Positions 35,064 to 47,867 of a stretch of 64,000 nt of DNA are shown here, piece after piece (the stretch's first letter is position 1; each line of letters begins with the position of its first letter). This DNA comes from Hymenochaete sp. R1 (Eukaryota > Basidiomycota > Agaricomycetes > Hymenochaetales > Hymenochaetaceae). The position numbers and the translations under genes were made by a program. The stretch covers positions 32,418 through 96,417 of the forward strand of contig JAFREE010000092.1 in the NCBI GenBank assembly GCA_019400425.1. Direction: 5' to 3'. Below the pieces are notes generated by a model. It worked only from the letters and a program-made list of their open reading frames with translations, made no database searches and was not told where the DNA came from.

Positions 35064-37651
35064 ATTACGCAAAGGAATAACTGAACCAAGTGTGTTCTGG
35101 TGAGCGATAGGATGGTAGTACTGGTGTGGGATTGAAGGATGCAGAGAAGGTAGACAAGGTGACTTGACTCGGATTTGTACGGCGGTCCGCGCGGCGAGCA
35201 TTCACTTGATAAAATGCTTTCTTCTCACGAATTCAACTTCCAGCTCCGTCCTTGAACATGTTTTTTTGTTCATGGAATTAGAGCCTTTTCCGAAAACCTT
35301 CAAGTCATCGTAGAGCAAGCTTAAGATGAGAGGAGTTGAGGCGCGTCGTTCCCCCGAACGAGATCTGCCGATCGTGATAGTTTTGATGGGTCCGTGGCTG
35401 CTGGGCAATTTGTGACTTCCAACTTCCGTTGAGCATCCTCTTTCTTACCGCCACCATACCCTCGTCCTCGATCAGCTCTACCAGCGATGAGGAATAGAGA
35501 AGTTGAGTTTCTTACCGTTGACTCTGAATCAAAACCTGGCGGCCATTCCTTCTCTATCAGGGCTGCCCGCGATGTCGGCGGCCTGACAAGCAAAGTCAAG
35601 GAAAAGAACTCAGACCTCGATCGTGTCGACATGTGTTTCATTCCAGCTTGGAGATAGGCTGGGATAGGCTGGGATGTGGACAACAGTTCGAACGCGGGCT
35701 TGGGTTGGGAGTCGTTCTCTAAAAGATCGATAGAGCGAAGATTCATTGACTCCTTGAGAACATGAAAGCGCCGGACCTCGCAGACGAGGTGCTCGTCGTG
35801 CAATTATCACAACTACGTGGTATGTCACGCAGCTTTCTTACGTTTCCACTGATATTCTCATCTATGGCTCAGACGTTTATATGCTCGTTCACGCTCTCAG
35901 GGGTATAGACGTCATTCCTGGGACGCACGCTCCCTCTAACGGATGATGGTTGTGAATGAACTTGGTTCTCTCGCGTGCAGGGGTTTAGCGGAGTCAGGGG
36001 CTTCGCGACAGGATGAAAGAAAGCGAATCATCGTGCAGGTGGAATTGGACCACTGTCGCGAATGGGCGGCCCCCCCCCCCCCCCCCCCCTTCCAGATATC
36101 GGGAGCTCGCCAAACCGAGCTCAAACCAAACTTTTCTCTGTAACCGGTCTCTTGACGACAGTACCTACGGTCTCCGTGTGGGGTCAGGTACCGTGCCTCT
36201 TTCATTGCCACATCTTTGAAGAACGGATGTTTTGGTCGGCCAGGATCAAGTAGAGTAATGTGGGAAGAATCGAAAACGGGAAGCGTTTACAGTAACAAAT
36301 GACACGCGTCCCCATCGTATATTTCAGAGTGAGCTTCTCGAACGCTAGATTGCCAAATCTCAGTCCAACCTCTATTTGGATTCTGAGGGCACTTTGGTCG
36401 AATACAGTGCTATGCATCATTGAGGGTATGAGTCCATATGTAACCTACCATCGATCCTAATTATGTTTCTTCAAGTTACACCGTTAATGTAATTTGTGGT
36501 TACAAGTAGTCTCGTTAGTCTTTACGCTCACTCTTATCTATGGTCTTCATTGATCAATCTAGGCCAAAAAAATGAACAGCCAATGAAAAATCCGTTAGTT
36601 GGAACGGTTACTGAGGTTGAACTGAGAGGGTCGCGTTTCCGTTGCCGACTGAGTACTACTAGTGTAGTATTTCCCACGGCGAAAGAGGTCGCCGACCCTC
36701 CCGAACTCTTTTTCAAATTCGACGCTTACCCTCACATTCTGAGATGCCCGCACTTGCAGTCTGGAATGTCAAAAGATACAGTCTCAAATCTTCGGCCTCA
36801 CCTGTCCTCTCGCGCGTATATGACATAGCGACTTTTCTTTCTCTCATCTTGTGTCGTAGTGAAAGGACAGAAGCAGCCTTCAGTCTTGCTGGTTCACCCT
36901 GAGCTCTCCGCACTGTCATGGGCGGTGATGCGCGGGTTCTTTCATATCTTTCAACGCCGACGCTCGTATCGGTACCAGTTACATATGTCTTTTAACAGGT
37001 TATGTAACCGGACTACAACTGCCCCCAGGTGGCAAATTTTGAACCAACCATCGTCTTCTCTCTCTTACAGACAACTTTGATCAAGGCGGGTCGCGACTCT
37101 TCTAACGTCTCTGCGCCTGCTCACCTGCCTATGAAGAGGCGGGTCCTGGAGAGTCACGAGAAACTGGTGAGTCCACCTCGAGAAGCTTCATCTTCCCAGG
37201 ACAAAGGTCATCCGTGGGTGATCGCCGAACAATCGCGTTCTTCATTGATGGTCGAGCGTCTTTGAAACTTCAACGCCACCACTTTGATTGGATACTCCTG
37301 AGCGGGTTTTAGACGGTGCGACGCACTTTTTGCTCATGGCTGTTCCTCAGCACTTGGCCAAACGAAGAGGTTCCCAGCTGCTGCGGGCACTGGTCGATGA
37401 AGGCATTCGCAGCATCACTAACGAAACACTGTTCTTTCTGGAGTTGCCCACGATCCTTTCTCCATTCCTGAATGCTATGACCATTCCTTCTTTTGTGAAA
37501 GGGACATAAACGACCCTAATCCTCTGTTGGGCCTACGATCGGAGGGTTGTGCCTTCTCTGTCCTCTTTCTGAAACTACCAGTAAATGAGCGTTCGCTAAA
37601 CTCCTCCTTTTTTTCAGTCCACGCTTCAAGAAGGGGTCAACTTGAAGTAGC
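35064..37651. other. Intergenic region without a supported gene
   Basis: 2.6 kb with several mid-size open frames. The longest (35321-35803, minus, 160 codons) has no recognised domain and no convincing splice context, so I do not call it. A 20-base poly-C tract lies at 36070-36089. The right end must hold the promoter of the DUF6533 gene. Confidence 0.45.
36070..36089. repeat. Poly-C tract (20 C)
   Basis: Twenty consecutive C on the + strand in non-coding DNA. Likely length-polymorphic. Confidence 0.9.
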
Positions 37652-39400
37652 ATGGCAGAGCTCAATAATGCCGACGAGAACAGTCTTGCTGAGATAGCGC
37701 AAGATATTAGGATCCTTAGAGTATGTCCGTCCTTCTATGTGATCTTGAAGGTCATTGATTCCATTTGCGATGCTATTTAGTCTGTGATGGTTGCTTCTGC
37801 AGTCTTATCGGTACGTGCAAAGAGTCTCATTGTATAATTCTCTTATCTCATTTCAGGCTCGTAGGTTTACGAGTACATCATGACATTTGAGGACGAACGT
37901 CGACTCGTATGGCCTTCAAAGATGTCACTCATGAAGGTCTCATTTTTTGTGAACCGCTATATTCCCTTCATCGCTACATTTGGGCACCTGTACAGTAAGT
38001 CATTGTCACTAAATCCAGTGCAGAGATGGTACAGACCAGTCCCCCCCTCCCCCATGTTAGCCTTTTGTTTCGTCGATACGAGCACGGATGCGAACGCAAG
38101 TAGTTTGATGTAGTTTAATGATAATGGTTACGCGAACTAATATCCGTTCCAGCGTTGCAGATTTTTCGTTCTTTTCTTTGGGTGTATGTTGTACTCAGCA
38201 CATTTCTTCCGCTGGCGAGTGACTCACCGCTTACTGTCTAGCTTTCACGTATCTATTGTTCTGTGTCACCGAATGTAAGCAAAGAAATTACTCCGACTTG
38301 TACGTGACTTTATTGAATGATATCAAACACTGCAGTTATTTTGTACATACGCGCTTTCGCCATCTGGGGATTCAAGCGGAATATCGGCATACTCCTCTTC
38401 TCAGCATATCTAGCACGTTCATCTTTCCCGTTTTAATAAGTAATGAACTTACGATGGCATCCGACAGATACTGGAGATTCTCATGGCCGTCTTTACGTGG
38501 ATCTTCGTCGATTCAGTGCAAGGTACGAGCGCATATTGGTCCTTCTGATGCACTATTGAAATTCCTTATTTTTCGGATTTGTTTTTATTGTGAAAATCAC
38601 GATATCAGATGACGTTCGCGCCGCCTTGGTGTTCAAGCATGGATGCGTAGTGGCTTTCAAACGTCAGGTTGAATGGATTGCATTCATAATGCTGGCAATT
38701 TCTGAGACAGGTACGGCAGAAGATTAATGTTCTTTTCGTCTCAATACCTAATCCGGTTCTCGACATCAGTTGCAGTGTGTGCACTCCTCGCTAAGTCCGG
38801 TATGTCATTAGGCTCTGATACAAGTGATTCCGTCTAACGTTGATATCTCGTAGTCGGGGCATTTGGGCCGCTTCGATCTCGACTTCTCGGATCACTCATC
38901 GCCGACGGTGCGTCTGTTCAGTATCATGGCACTGCACTGATTGCTACTTATTATTCTATTCTAAATTTCAAGGCGTGCTATACTATATATTTATCCTCTG
39001 TAAGTTGATTAAGCTTTCTAAGTGTCCTTTATTGATCTTAAACACGGACTGAGCAGCCTTCACCATCGCGAACATAATCTTCCTACGTTCAGCTCCCGCA
39101 AACATTTGTAACATCTTACTAGTGTAAGCTTTGACATTCGCCATATTCCGTGTATCTCTTCTTTAATGAGCAACATTTTGTCTTTCCAGGGTCCAGGCAG
39201 TGCTTCACAGCGTCTTTTGCACTCGACTACTCCTCAACATCCGAGGGTTAGTCGATACCGAAAACGAAAGTCTTACCCAAATCTCAACCTGGCGAGCGAC
39301 GAAGGGTGACTCATCAGGAGCTTCGGATACCATCGAACTTTTGGAGACGCGAACGCGGCGGAAATCTGTTGATGACGAGCGAGACCTTGAAGGTTCATGA
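37652..39400 (+). CDS. DUF6533-type multi-pass membrane protein
   Basis: The first exon reads MAELNNADENSLAEIAQDIRILR from the ATG at 37652. After spliced SVMVASAVLS comes the family signature YEYIMTFEDERRLVWPSKMS followed by FFVNRYIPF, which I know from the agaricomycete DUF6533 membrane family. Later exons give hydrophobic helices (ILEILMAVFTWIFVDSVQ, VAVCALLAK), the block LLGSLIADGVLYYIFIL and a C-terminal VLHSVFCTRLLLNIRG before a charged tail that stops at 39398-39400. The family typically has seven membrane segments and unknown function. Middle exons (38160-38620) are hard to place, so the total length is uncertain. A pseudogene cannot be excluded. Confidence 0.75.
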
Positions 39401-39927
39401 CGCTATTGTTCGGGGTGTGACGAATTCCCATAGGTCATACCGTTTTCCTTTTTTTCTTTTTCTCTTGTATTTTCAGATCGCTTTCGTGTGCTATAAATGT
39501 GTGTGTTCTAAGGAGTCTGAGTAATGTTTTGTACATTAGGTAGTGCTTTGGATTGGATTTTGTGCTTAACGGGGCTGCTGTCGAAACTGAAAGAAATGCC
39601 TCAGCTTAATTCCGAAGTGGATGGTAAGAAGCTGAGGTTCGAATATAGAGAGTGCAGTCTTAAATGGAATAGGAAACAGATCGGCTGACAACTTTATAGA
39701 ATAGGAAGTGATTTAGACGGAATCGAAATACTTGAATACTCGGACGAAATCAAATTATATCGTCGTCCTCAACAGAAACGAGCTGATCGACCCTCTCACA
39801 TCGTCGATCTTTCAGATTCTCTGTGAACTAAATCAGGCGTCGGGTGCGCACCCGCGTCAACATTACACCCCACATTAAGCGAGTATTCAAGCCAGTACGG
39901 TGCATATTTGCACAACGAAGGTCGACA
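39401..39927. other. Intergenic space upstream of GCP2
   Basis: 527 bp between tandem + strand genes. It should hold the terminator of the DUF6533 gene and the promoter of GCP2. No clear element. Confidence 0.5.
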
Positions 39928-42900
39928 ATGGAACCATTTACGCCAAAAGCACGTTCAAGGACGCGTAAAGATAAACTCACTCTCTCAGCGAAACAATATT
40001 CGAAGGTGTCGTGCTGACCTTGGAATGTTCGGAACAAATTCTGACGCGTGCATGGCTTGAGCAGATTACGACTACTATCGCTTCAGTTCGACGCAGCAGG
40101 CTTGGACAGACGGTTGACGACGAACTTGATTATGCAGGTACAGAAAATGGCCCTCTATTGCTCGAAATTTTCAAGCTGATTTCTAGATCAGAGAGCAAGG
40201 AACCCTCTTTCATCGCCGAAAAGTCATTCAAGAGCGCTCCTCTTAATTCTCGCGTGCCCGTGCAGAGCCCGACGGCCAAACGGAAAGGCAAACAGAAGGC
40301 CGAAGATACATTAGAGAAGGTACCGCTCGAAGTGCAGGAAGCTTTAATTCTGGAGGATCTTCTTTTTGTTCTTATGGTACGCACTTGTCGACCTGTTCTT
40401 GGAACTGACCTTCTGACCGTAATCTTACGCATTTGGTCGCAGGGTATCGAGGGCACTTATATCACATATCCAGAAGACGTCTCTTTCGATGAAATAGATC
40501 CTCTACAAGGAGCCCGCTTCGTTATCCGTCCATCGTTAGGCCTTGACCCTTCCCTTCGCGATCTCGTCGAACGCGTCCTTCCCCTTGCGACATTCTATAC
40601 CGCCATCGCCGCTTTCATTCAACTTCGATCACACCTTGATTATGGACTAGTCAATCACGCACTATGTGCGTCTATTCGCTCAATGCTGGGCGAGTACCAT
40701 ACACTACTAGCTCAGCTTGAACATGCGTTCCATACTGAGTCTGGGTTTTCCCTTCAACGAATGTGGTTTTACGTCCATCCCACGCTTCATACTCTTTCTC
40801 TTCTATATGGTCTTGTCAACGAGATTGTGGATGCTGAGGAGCCTCCTGAATCTGGATCCGAAGGGTCAGACGACGAACTGAGTGATGAGGACCCAGAAGA
40901 GGCGGCGCGGAATGAGGCACTCGGTCTTGGGGGGGCAAAGCTCAAAGCCCTGGTCTCCGAAATGAAGAGCGGCAGAGGGAAAGGTGGAGGCGGGGGTGAT
41001 GCAGCGTATGCCTCAACAACAGGACTAGCCAAGGGAGGAGAAGTTATTGCAATACTATACGAACGCCTCCAACGACTTTCGGGAGACCCATCGGCACTCG
41101 CTTTACATCAAGCACTATTGCACGCGGCAGGACGTCCGTATGCCGAGATGCTCGTTGCTTGGACTCGTAAAGGAACGTTGCGAGATCCGTACGAAGAATT
41201 TTGCGTGAAAGAGGCGAAGTTCATCGACAAAGGTACCCTTGATGTCGATTATACAGACGAATACTGGGAGCGGCGGTACACGCTTCGGGATGGGAGTGTA
41301 TCATCTGTGGGCGCTGGTGATGCAAAGAGACTACAACTCCAATTGCAGGCTGGTATACCGACAGCGAGGACACCGGGAGGAAGGTTACCTGGAGGTGCGT
41401 GTGTACCACCACTGTTGGAGGGTTGGAAACAAAAGGTCCTGTTGGCGGGAAAGTACTTGAACGTGCTCCAGGAATGCGGAAAGGAAATAAGGAGGGAACG
41501 TATCTTAGAGGTCGACGAAGATGATTATGCCATGGAAGGTGATAAGTACGTCCGCTTTCGCTGTTCTTCGGGGGCGCACTTATAACGAAAATACAGGTTC
41601 TATAAATCCATCGACGAAGCCTATTCCTTCGCCAACAACACGCTTGTCCATGTCCTCCTTCACGACCAGCGTCTCCTTCCTCGATTACGCGCCCTCAAAC
41701 ACTACTTCTTCCTTTCTCAATCCTCTTTCCTGACCGCTTTCCTCGACGCTGCACACACCGAGCTTCGAAGACCTTCTCGAAGTGTAAACCGTTCTAAACT
41801 CCAAAGTCTGCTGGACGTTGCCCTCAATGGTGATGGTTGCCGATTCGTCGGCGAAGCCGAAGGAGACACTACTTTCAAGGAAGACGTCAAGGTCGATATG
41901 GCCAGCATGGGATTGTACGAGTGGTTGATGAAGATTGTCAGCGTAAACGGTGTGATTGGAGGTGAAGATGGTCTCGGTGTAGGTGGAGAGATGGGAGCAG
42001 GCGAGAACGGGTCGGACGAACGGAGAAAAGACAAAGAAAAGGAAAGGGATGATAAGGAGAAAGAGAAGAACAAGTTATTGGCAATGGACGCCTTCATGAT
42101 CGATTATACCGTCAAATTTCCCCTCTCGCTCGTCATCTCACGCAAAACCATTGTCCGCTATCAACTCCTCTTCCGCTTCCTCTTCCATCTCCGCACCGTC
42201 GAACAAGCACTGCTCGGCATGTGGTCAGATCAAACTTCACCAGCATGGCGTCACGCTACCATCTCTCCTGCTACAGCTCGCTCAAAGACGGATAAGAAGG
42301 GAAAACAGAAGCAGAAAGACTATCCAGAGCTCGGGCAATGGCGTCGCGCAGTGTTCGTACTGCGTTCTCGCATGCTTGCGTTTGTGCAGCAGTTATTGGC
42401 ATTCGCAACATCGCAGGTCTTGGAACCGAATTGGAGAAGGCTTGAGGCTGCGTTAGGGAGAGTGGGGACCGTGGACGCTTTATTACGAGCTCACGTTGAC
42501 TTCTTGGATACGTGCTTGAAAGAGTGTATGTTGACGAGCGCTAGGTTAATCAAGGTAAGGTCCCAGAAGCTTCGCTGATTTTTCATCATAAACTCATCGT
42601 TCAATTTACTAGACATTTGAGAAGCTCATCACGACCTGTAATACCTTTGCACTATACTCCGCCGCCTTTACGAAGACACTCCACGCCGCCCTAGTCACGC
42701 TGGAAGAAGCTGGCGAAGAGGCCGAACGAGGCGCAATGGCTAAACGATGGGATTTCCTACGAAAGTTTGAGACGAATTTCGAGCATTGGTTCAATGTGAG
42801 TATGCGGTAGATCAGCCGTTCTTCTGCGTTTTGTCAGGCTAATTCGTTTTCAGAGCCACCTCGACTGCGTTCAATACTACGCCTCAAGTGAGAACGGCGC

Positions 42901-42955
42901 GCTACTGCCCCTCGTTACGCGGCTTACGAGTATCAAGAATGCTCGGGGCGGATGA
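39928..42955 (+). CDS. SPC97: Gamma-tubulin complex component 2 (Spc97/GCP2)
   Basis: Structural subunit of the gamma-tubulin small complex, which nucleates microtubules at the spindle pole body. GRIP1 features: ALILEDLLFVLMGIEG, LVNHALCASIRSMLGEY and YWERRYTLRDGS, with GKYLNVLQECGKEI after it. GRIP2 features: DYTVKFPLSLVISRKTIVRY and AHVDFLDTCLKECML. Introns at 40006-40064, 40377-40442 and 41546-41596 are clear; two more lie near 42555-42613 and 42796-42853. The start ATG at 39928 (MEPFTPKARSRTRKDKLTLS) comes from splicing a first exon of 78 nt; a longer open frame without that intron has no upstream ATG. An acidic loop (about 40840-40910) and a Gly-rich loop are inserted in GRIP1. The C terminus ends at TGA 42953-42955. 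Confidence 0.93.
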
Positions 42956-43492
42956 AACACTTTTCTCGACTTTTCTATGTTTGGAGCGGAGAACTCTTCT
43001 CTTCTTTGTTTTTTCTTCGCTATTATATTTTACACTGCATTAATATTACTGAATCGCATTTTTTCCCCGATTTTTTGCATGATCTGAATCGATCTTATAT
43101 TCTTGTCAGGTCATCCTTCGTTTGAAAAACAATATATCATGCTGAAATTCAGCCCTCTAAATCTCAGTTGGGATGGTGAAATGAATGCAACATTAGCACA
43201 TGCGATGATCTAACTAGTTGTTCGGTTTACTCTTTTAAACCCAAGATGATAAAATAATCCAATTCTGCCATTGACTAATGCAAAACATGATAGTGGTATT
43301 GTAACAACAGGCCCCTGCTATTGACAGTATAGAAGATGTGATTATAAAACCGTCCTTGAACATGTAAAGAATAGCGAGAAAGATCCAAAGAGGACGTAGG
43401 GAATAAGAATCCGTGAGAATCTACAGATGTTTTTGAGAACCGAAGGAGAATAAATGTTTGGTGTTCATCGCGCAGCATTTAAAGTGTCTGTG
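42956..43492. other. Convergent intergenic space
   Basis: 537 bp, AT-rich, between the 3' ends of GCP2 (+) and the GH16 gene (-). Nothing recognised beyond probable 3' UTRs. Confidence 0.5.
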
Positions 43493-44954
43493 TTAGAAAA
43501 GATATCCTGACGCATGGAGCAGCGCAGCCATGCCAACCGCTCCGAGACCAGCTGCAACTCTCCATGCTGCCGAGGTCGAGCTCGAACCGCCCGCAGTAGA
43601 TGTCCCACTCGAGCTACCGCCCGATCCATTAGACGCTTCAAACACCCTGATGTACGACATCTCGAAAAAGGCGTTGTTATAGTTCGATGGTGTCTGCACC
43701 AGATCCAAACACGAGCCAGAACAAGTCTGGCCATACACGCTCGCTGCACCCGCAAAGTTCCCACAGATCGAGATATTGATTATAAGCGTCTGGGCCTTGA
43801 GGAACTTGCTCGCGTCGCAACTGCTTTGCGGGAAAGAGACCGTCGGGAGACCCCATCCGTCCGGATTCGGGTTGTCTGTAGGGAGGTCGGATGGGATGGA
43901 GGAGCGTGGGAAGAACCAGATGAAAATCCCCGTGGAGTTCCAGTTAAGGGCGTAGACACCGCCGCCGGAGTTGGAGAAGGACTCGCCGTAGGAGTTTCCT
44001 GGAACCTCGGTGATGCAGCCTTGATTCCCGTTTGTTTGGTTGAAGCAGTCGGTGGAGATGAGATTCCCAGTTTGGATGGAGGATGATGATGAGTTGTCAG
44101 GGTGAGTGCAGCCGTCGAGGGTATGAAGCGAGATATCGTTTTGTGTTTGCATGTTCACCTACGCGGGTAAGGGAATGGGTAAGCGACATGCACATTGTAG
44201 AATGTGGGATCCGTGTTGGTCCTTCCACGGAGAGACGTTTAGACTTACCCCTTCCATGATATCAATTTCACCATCATCCGGCCAAACCTATGAAGCAGTG
44301 TCAACACGTGTTTGAACGCATAAAAAGAAAGTTATTTAAAATTACCTGACCCTCACTCCAAAAGGCCGGCCACACTGCGTTTTCCAACACGTTGTCAGCA
44401 TTGATGATTTCCCATCATAAGATCCATAGCGTCATACCTGAGCACTGCCGACACGAAAGAAGCACCCCCGACACGAGCGCAGAGCAAATTAGTTCGCTGC
44501 GGATTACCTAACTGAAGGAGACACTCACGCCGAAGGGAAGATGGACTGCATCGAAGAGGATGAGGTTGCCCGTGTTGTATGTGTAGTTGGACAGGACTTT
44601 GACACTAGGACGGCCAAAGTTAGGGTCTTGCGTGCCATCTGTTGTGTTGTCGACCTTGATGATGTAGTTCCCAGCTGAGTTGACGAACGTCAAGTTCTCC
44701 GACGCCGCCTGCTCTCTGGTCTGATACAAGACATTTCCAGTGTTGTTGGCATCGATTCCGTTGTAGAAAGTCCATTCATCCAAGCTAAGCACGATAAGAG
44801 GCCGAATTATACGTCATTAAATTTTGGGTAGCAGCAATGAGAACGATGCTTACAATGTGCTTCCCTTGTGTTCATGCGCAAGTTTGAAGGACTGAGCAGC
44901 CTTCACACTACCAACAGCAGCCAAAGCGGCTGTCGTTAACAGTTTGGATATCAT
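43493..44954 (-). CDS. GPI-anchored GH16 endo-beta-glucanase
   Basis: Secreted glycoside hydrolase family 16 protein, which cuts beta-1,3(1,4)-glucan or remodels the cell wall. The signal peptide is MISKLLTTAALAAVGSVKA. Then FLDEWTFYNGIDANNTGNV, the aromatic block CSVWPAFWSEG, and the catalytic site DGEIDIMEGVN (Glu nucleophile, assisting Asp, Glu acid/base). The C terminus has a Ser/Gly-rich stretch and a hydrophobic tail, the layout of a GPI anchor signal, so the enzyme probably sits at the wall or plasma membrane. Exons near the active site are tiny: 7 nt (44438-44444), 29 nt (44346-44374) and 39 nt (44249-44287). The last exon is 43493-44157. Confidence 0.93.
44438..44444 (-). other. 7-nt microexon in the GH16 gene
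   Basis: The exon TGCTCAG encodes Cys-Ser and the first base of Val. It is flanked by introns of 84 nt (44445-44528, acceptor GGCAG) and 63 nt (44375-44437, donor GTATGA). Only this exon joins HLPFG to VWPAFWSEG in frame and restores the GH16 block GCSVWPAFWS. Confidence 0.85.
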
Positions 44955-45780
44955 TTCCCTTCAAATACCTGCGTTATTCGTAGCCGTCGTTAGAAGGAGG
45001 GAATAGAGTGAAAAAAATGGGCAGCACTAGCAGCTGTGGGAGGGAAGCGACGAAGGTCAAGGCACGGAGGAATTTATATGAACAATGCTCCACGTGACCT
45101 AGACGCCAGCTTTAATTTCGGAAGTTCTTTTTCCCTGATTTTCATGTCTCTCTGCAGCGATCATCTTTTCTTGTGACAACCATCTCTCCAATCAATGACC
45201 AGCCTCTCCGGTGTTTGCCACACGCTTCCACTTGGCAATAAACACTGATCATTCCGTGCAGGCGATACTTTCCGAAACTCTCAAATACTCTTGATGCTCT
45301 TGCGCCTTGTAATCATAGTTTGGCCTCTTTAAAAAGGGATCTCTGATCGAGCGTTCATACCGCAGTTCCATAACACACCATATCCTGCTGAAGGAAGGGG
45401 CCTGTCTCCCATTTATGTGATTTTTTTTACACATAGCTGTGAGCTCAGAGGATCGGAAGGCAGAACCCATTGACTTTCACCACAGGAACGGATGGCGGAC
45501 GAGCATGGCTACGCGGGTCGAGACCAAGTTGAGTCGGTGCAGGCACGGGAAGTACTTGGTAAGTCTCGTAACAGATCCAGATCCGATAATATTTCGCCAA
45601 AGTTATAAGCGCTTGTCCGCGCTTCTCTAGATAACGGCGTATGGCCTTGCTTGTCCCGACTACTAATGTTCAATCCATTGCTGTTGCAAAGCCATTTTTA
45701 CAGTCACAACCTCTAAAACGCACTCTCTACGTATCATCTAAATGTAAAAATCTATGGATTAATGCTTAATTTCCTGTGGA
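44955..45780. other. Intergenic space
   Basis: 826 bp between the GH16 start and the 3' end of OYE C (both minus). Holds the GH16 promoter. The open frame 45439-45630 (+) has no domain and is not called. Confidence 0.5.
45072..45078 (-). promoter_or_regulatory. Possible TATA box of the GH16 gene
   Basis: The minus strand reads TATAAAT about 120 bp upstream of the ATG at 44954. Motif match only. Confidence 0.4.
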
Positions 45781-47209
45781 TCAGCCACGCTGGAGCTGCT
45801 GCTTCTGTGCGTCGTAGTTGGCTTGTGACTCCGCATCCGCAAACGGATAGTCGCTGTATCCTTTGGGCTCTTTAGGTAAGTAGAACTTGCTCCGGTCATA
45901 GTGCGTGAGTGCCAAACCCTTCTTGAACCGCGCTGGAAGGTCAGGCTATATGGACGTGAATGATGAACAGTAAGCCGATCGTGGTCCCCATTTCTCAAGT
46001 GCCAGTGTGGACAAACTCAACTCACATTTGATGTATAGAATCTACCGAATGCAATCACGTCGCCTCTCTCCGCATCTTCAAGTGCTCTTTGTAGATTATA
46101 CCCTCCAGCACTTACATACACTGATCCGTTCTCTTCGCTGTCTGGTCCCTTCCAGATTGCTCGAAGGAAATCATTCGATTCTCCTCCGAGGACAGTCCTG
46201 TCATCTACGCCCGCAACGCGCGGCTCGACGACATGAAGGTACGCAAGATGAGGATAAAGGTCTCGTACGCGGCTCACAAAGTATGCGAACGTGGGCTGAG
46301 GATGCTTCATGAGCATGCCTACAACCAGATTCGTTATCAACATATTCTCGATGGAACGATATGATAAACGTTTTCTCACTGTTGTGAGTATTGAAGGGGC
46401 TCAGACGAATCGATGTCCTCCTTTCCCCAATCTCATCGACGACAGCCTTCAGAACAGCGAGAGGAAATCGGCTTCGCTTTTCAATATCTCCTCCCCACTC
46501 ATCTGTCCTCTGGTTCGACACGTCCTGAAGAAACTGGTCGACGAGATATCCATTCGCACTATGTATTTCTACGCCATCGAACCCAGCTCTGTGCACAGCG
46601 TTGTGTGCAGCAGTCTTGAAGGCATTTATGGTACGATGTATTTGTTCATGTGTGAGTTCTTGAGGGATAGGCTGCTTCTGATCGTGGAGTGGGATGGGAG
46701 AAGGGCCGACGAGCGGGTGCGGGCCACCAGGATTGGAAGGGCAATCAGGTCGGCTTAGAACGTCGGGAAATGCTGCACGACCCCTATGAATGATCTGCAA
46801 GAATATGAATGACCCTTGAGCGTGTACTCCTTCGACCACCTATAGTTATCATGATACAGTCGGTTTCGTAGTTCTGCAAACACAATGTCATTTTACCCTG
46901 GGACCAACTCACCTTCTTCCACTTTTGAATCTGCTCATCGGACCAGATCCCAGCCGAGTTATCGAGCCCACCTCCTTCAGGCGAGATGAGTGTTGCTTGG
47001 GTGATGACAAGTGACCCGGGAGTGCTTGTGCGTTGCATGTAGTAGTCCACAGCACAATCTAATGGGACATGCGAGTCGCTGTTTCGGAAACGTTCCATGG
47101 GTGAAAGGATGATTCGGTGCGAGAGCTGCATGTCACCGACACGTATGGGCTGGAAGAGTTTAGCATCTTTGTGGGAGGAAGAAGAAGCTGTGTGTGATCC
47201 GTCAGGCAT
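45781..47209 (-). CDS. Old yellow enzyme family oxidoreductase C
   Basis: FMN-dependent ene-reductase of the OYE family. The start ATG at 47209 (MPDGSHTASSSSHKDAKLFQ) matches OYE D; an in-frame ATG 33 bp upstream is less likely. Exon structure follows the A/B copies. Two active-site positions differ from A and B: the block SPMERFRN has Glu where OYE1 has the flavin-tuning Thr37, and the anion-binding pair is HSANGY (His/Asn) as in OYE1 itself. The C terminus keeps YDRSKFY and ends KQQLQRG at 45781. No signal peptide. It is the inverted partner of OYE D at the right edge. Confidence 0.93.
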
Positions 47210-47414
47210 GTTGGAGAGGGAGAAAGTGACATTTACCATCATCTGGATTTATAAACTATTCCGAACGACGATTTTTTCTTTCCGGTTTGTGTTTGATGAG
47301 TAAGAATCCAATATCGACAATACCGAAAATCGAAGGCTTGCCACTTGTGGAAATCCGATAAAGCTGGAGTATATATTTATGGAAAGCCCGATGAATCTTG
47401 CGCCACGAGGCGAT
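46129..47414 (-). repeat. Inverted duplication, copy 1 (OYE C plus promoter)
   Basis: On the minus strand this stretch aligns with 62645-64000 on the plus strand over coding DNA, introns and about 200 bp upstream of the ATG. The shared upstream part includes the block TATATTTATGGAAA / TTTCCATAAATATATA (read in the two orientations). The match may extend past the window end. Confidence 0.85.
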
Positions 47415-47867
47415 GACTAACCCGGGACTATAGTTCGAAGCTCAGCACAATGTCTCATCTTAAGGCTCGTCTTCGTCTTCACAACTCAGTCGGCATGGCT
47501 ATCATGATGTTTCCATAGTCCGATGATGTAGGGTATGACCGCGCAGCCAGCATATTAACAGAACCAAGTTGAAGAATTGTCTTCGATAATGCAACAACAT
47601 TGGATGCCGTGTATTGACAGAAACACGAAGTTCAAAACCGACGTATTATGACATGCACAAAAGGGTATAATGGAGGGTTGACGAAACAATGAAAGGTTGA
47701 AAGATCGAAGAAGACTTCAGAGCGGTGAACGGTGGGATGGGGAAAAGTGCTATTGGTCAGATATGCGAACAAATGGGAGGGATGCATAAGCGCTAGCTCC
47801 GACAGGTTGGATATATAATGCTCACCTGAGGCATAAATATTTGACCGAATGTAGTGGATCGCCTTCT
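47210..47867. other. Intergenic space with OYE C promoter
   Basis: 658 bp. The first ~200 bp are the promoter conserved with OYE D. The rest is AT-rich 3' flank of the secreted repeat protein. No gene. Confidence 0.5.
47247..47253 (-). promoter_or_regulatory. TATA box of OYE C
   Basis: The minus strand reads TATAAAT about 40 bp upstream of the ATG. The same position in OYE D reads TATAAAA. Confidence 0.5.

Noticed and set aside
35321..35803. 160-codon minus-strand frame
   Set aside because: No domain recognised, no splice partners of good quality, and it overlaps other frames of similar length.
39601..39660. tRNA-like GGTTCGAAT near 39647
   Set aside because: No matching A box or acceptor stem around it.
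43514..44086. 190-codon + strand frame over the GH16 last exon
   Set aside because: Antisense to a clear GH16 coding exon; Arg-rich translation with no domain.
46309..46758. 149-codon + strand frame inside OYE C, with an equivalent minus frame 63366-63896 in OYE D
   Set aside because: It recurs only because the two genes are duplicates; it is antisense to conserved OYE coding sequence.
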